Assembly: GCA_015657435.1 (NCBI GenBank)
Contig: JADLKH010000003.1
Coordinates: 352,481 to 358,948 of the forward strand
DNA length: 6,468 bases
Reading direction: 5' to 3'
Source of the DNA: Synergistales bacterium
GTDB lineage: Bacteria > Synergistota > Synergistia > Synergistales > 79-D21
The position numbers were made by a program, and so were the translations under genes. The notes beneath the pieces were generated by a model. It saw only the letters and a list, made by a program, of their open reading frames with translations, did not search any database and was not told where the DNA came from. Shown one piece after another: positions 5,343-6,468 of this stretch; position 1 is the stretch's first letter; every line of letters starts with the position of its first letter.

Positions 5343-5991
5343 GAAGCTCAAGGCCTTCATCGAGGAAGCCGGATGGCCCCGCGTCATCATCGGGCTCTTC
5401 CTCCTCTCCCTCTTCGTGGCCGCCCCCTTCGTCAGCGTCCGGGTGGATGCCTCCATCAGCGACACGCTCGTGCGGTTCGGCATGAACGGGATCCTGGTCC
5501 TCGCCATGGTGCCGATGATCCAGTCCGGGTGCGGTCTCAACTTCGGCCTGCCCCTGGGGATCATCGCCGGACTTCTGGGCGCGGTCACCAGCATCCAGTT
5601 CGCGCTCACCGGCATTTTCGGCTTCGTCGCCGCCCTGGCCATCGCGATTCCCCTCGCGGCTCTTTTCGGGATCGCCTACGGCCTCCTGCTGAACCGGGTC
5701 AAGGGCGACGAGATGATGATCGCCACCTACGTCGGATTCTCGTCCGTGGCCTTTATGTGCATGATGTGGCTCATGCTTCCCTACACCAGTCCCAACATGA
5801 TCTGGGGCTACGGCGGAAGCGGCCTGAGAACCACCATCAGCGTGGAGGGATACTGGCTCCACATCCTGAGCGACTTTTTGTCCGTGCAGATCGGCCCCTA
5901 CTTCTACATCCCGACGGGAATGTTCATCTTCTTCGGGTTCATGTGCTTCCTCATGTGGGCTTCCTCCACACCAAGACCGGAACGGCCATGA
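5335..5991 (+). CDS. RbsC-type ABC permease 1, N-terminal part (frameshifted)
   Basis: This frame encodes residues 1-209 of a BPD_transp_2 (RbsC/BMP-type) inner-membrane permease before leaving the family frame. Hydrophobic segments lie at about 16-35, 50-64, 71-90, 92-118, 128-148 and 188-208, and LLLNRVKGDEMMIATYVG (117-134) matches the conserved cytoplasmic-loop region. After MCFLMWA (203-209) the frame reads SSTPRPERP and stops, which is not permease-like. Adding one base at GGGCTTCC (5957-5964) would give WAFLHTKTGTAMTAVGSNP, the normal continuation, for an intact protein of about 348 residues. The gene is therefore disrupted by a one-base deletion, or there is a sequencing or assembly error. 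It overlaps the ATPase by 8 bases, and only a weak AGGA (5319-5322) precedes the ATG, so coupling is likely. Confidence 0.85.
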   Translation: MNEKLKAFIEEAGWPRVIIGLFLLSLFVAAPFVSVRVDASISDTLVRFGMNGILVLAMVPMIQSGCGLNFGLPLGIIAGLLGAVTSIQFALTGIFGFVAALAIAIPLAALFGIAYGLLLNRVKGDEMMIATYVGFSSVAFMCMMWLMLPYTSPNMIWGYGGSGLRTTISVEGYWLHILSDFLSVQIGPYFYIPTGMFIFFGFMCFLMWASSTPRPERP

Positions 5992-6380
5992 CGGCCGTGG
6001 GGTCCAACCCCGACTTCGCCCGGGCCTCCGGCATCGACGTCAACCGCATGCGGGTCGTCTCCGTCGTGCTCTCCACGGTGCTGGCGGCCATCGGGATCGT
6101 CGTCTACCAGCAGAGCTTCGGGTTCATCCAGCTGTACATGGGCCCGTTCTACATGGCCTTCCCCGCCGTTGCGGCCATCCTCCTGGGCGGAGCCTCGGTC
6201 CACAAGGCCAGCATGCTCAACGTGGTCATCGGCACGTTCCTCTTCCAGGGCATCCTCACCATGACCCCCTCGGTCATCAACTCGCTGCTCCAGACCGACA
6301 TGTCGGAGGTCATCCGGATCGTCGTGAGTAACGGCATGATCCTCTATGCCCTTACCCGGAAAGTGCAGGTCAGGCGATGA
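5988..6380 (+). CDS. RbsC-type ABC permease 1, C-terminal part
   Basis: This is the continuation of the permease in the third frame. The family frame resumes near 5962 (FLHTKTGTA), and the first ATG in it is at 5988, forming an ATGA overlap with the stop of the upstream fragment. From that ATG the fragment has 130 residues. It contains the conserved AVGSNPDFARASGIDV loop (3-18; compare the AVGxNPxAAxxSGI of RbsC proteins), membrane segments at about 22-41, 54-70, 76-92 and 108-122, and the AVAAILLGGASV motif (60-71). The ATG is a Met inside the conserved loop and has no good ribosome site, so this is most likely the second half of one protein of 5335-6380. Reinitiation to make a split permease is possible but unproven. 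It ends in ATGA overlap with the next gene. Confidence 0.8.
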   Translation: MTAVGSNPDFARASGIDVNRMRVVSVVLSTVLAAIGIVVYQQSFGFIQLYMGPFYMAFPAVAAILLGGASVHKASMLNVVIGTFLFQGILTMTPSVINSLLQTDMSEVIRIVVSNGMILYALTRKVQVRR

Positions 6381-6468
6381 AAGCCTATACCACGAAAGAG
6401 AAGATCCAGCACTTTTTGATCTCGAACGCGGTGCCCATCATCTTCGTGGTGATGTCGGCCATCGCCAT
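6377..6468 (+). CDS. Second ABC permease, N-terminal end (partial)
   Basis: The ATG at 6377 overlaps the TGA of the preceding permease (ATGA) and is preceded by AGGT (6367-6370), 6 bases upstream. Thirty codons are visible. A polar, basic start (MKAYTTKEKIQ) is followed by the beginning of a hydrophobic segment (AVPIIFVVMSAIA) typical of the first membrane helix of RbsC-type permeases. Importers of this class often carry two permease genes in a row, forming a heterodimeric channel. The identity rests mainly on this context, since no family motif has been reached when the window ends. Confidence 0.7.
   Translation, partial: MKAYTTKEKIQHFLISNAVPIIFVVMSAIA

Noticed and set aside
3504..5642. 712-codon minus-strand open frame across the ATPase gene
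   Set aside because: It is antisense to the clearly conserved ABC ATPase and permease. The product is His/Asp/Gly-rich, typical of a shadow frame caused by codon bias.

Overview
The window looks like part of a GC-rich bacterial chromosome from an anaerobic lineage. It opens with the end of a superoxide reductase (desulfoferrodoxin), an enzyme typical of anaerobes and microaerophiles. It also carries a DUF3798 periplasmic protein next to a two-permease sugar-type ABC system, a pairing I associate mainly with Synergistota and some other anaerobes. The phylum is an inference from gene content, not something read from a marker gene.

Layout. Positions 1-97 hold the last codons of desulfoferrodoxin (+), closed by a strong hairpin terminator at 111-150. 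A good sigma70-type promoter (159-187) then drives a secreted DUF3798 binding protein (269-1462, +), which ends at a bidirectional terminator (1465-1505). After a tandem 19-bp repeat, two genes lie on the minus strand. They are an exported alpha/beta-hydrolase (1590-2462) and, upstream of it with its own promoter and terminator, a small exported protein of unknown function with a Glu-rich segment and a Gly/Lys tail (2620-3234). A 470-bp divergent intergenic region (3235-3704) holds promoters for both directions, an AT-rich island and several inverted repeats. From 3705 a tightly packed plus-strand operon begins: a double-domain ABC ATPase (3705-5342), an RbsC-type permease (5335-6380, broken into two frames near 5961), and the start of a second permease (6377 to the window end).

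How the genes work together. The binding protein, ATPase and two permeases have the composition of a CUT2/BMP-type importer. I infer that the DUF3798 protein captures a small solute in the periplasm and delivers it to the permease pair, powered by the fused ATPase. The substrate cannot be read from the sequence. The binding protein gene is separated from the rest by the two oppositely oriented genes, so it is transcribed independently.

Most notable points: the importer built on an uncharacterised binding-protein family; the one-base frameshift in the first permease with an ATGA restart; the asymmetric ATP sites; a leader segment that resembles the 16S rRNA 3' tail and can pair with the operon's own Shine-Dalgarno sequence; and the unrecognised acidic/basic low-complexity exported protein.
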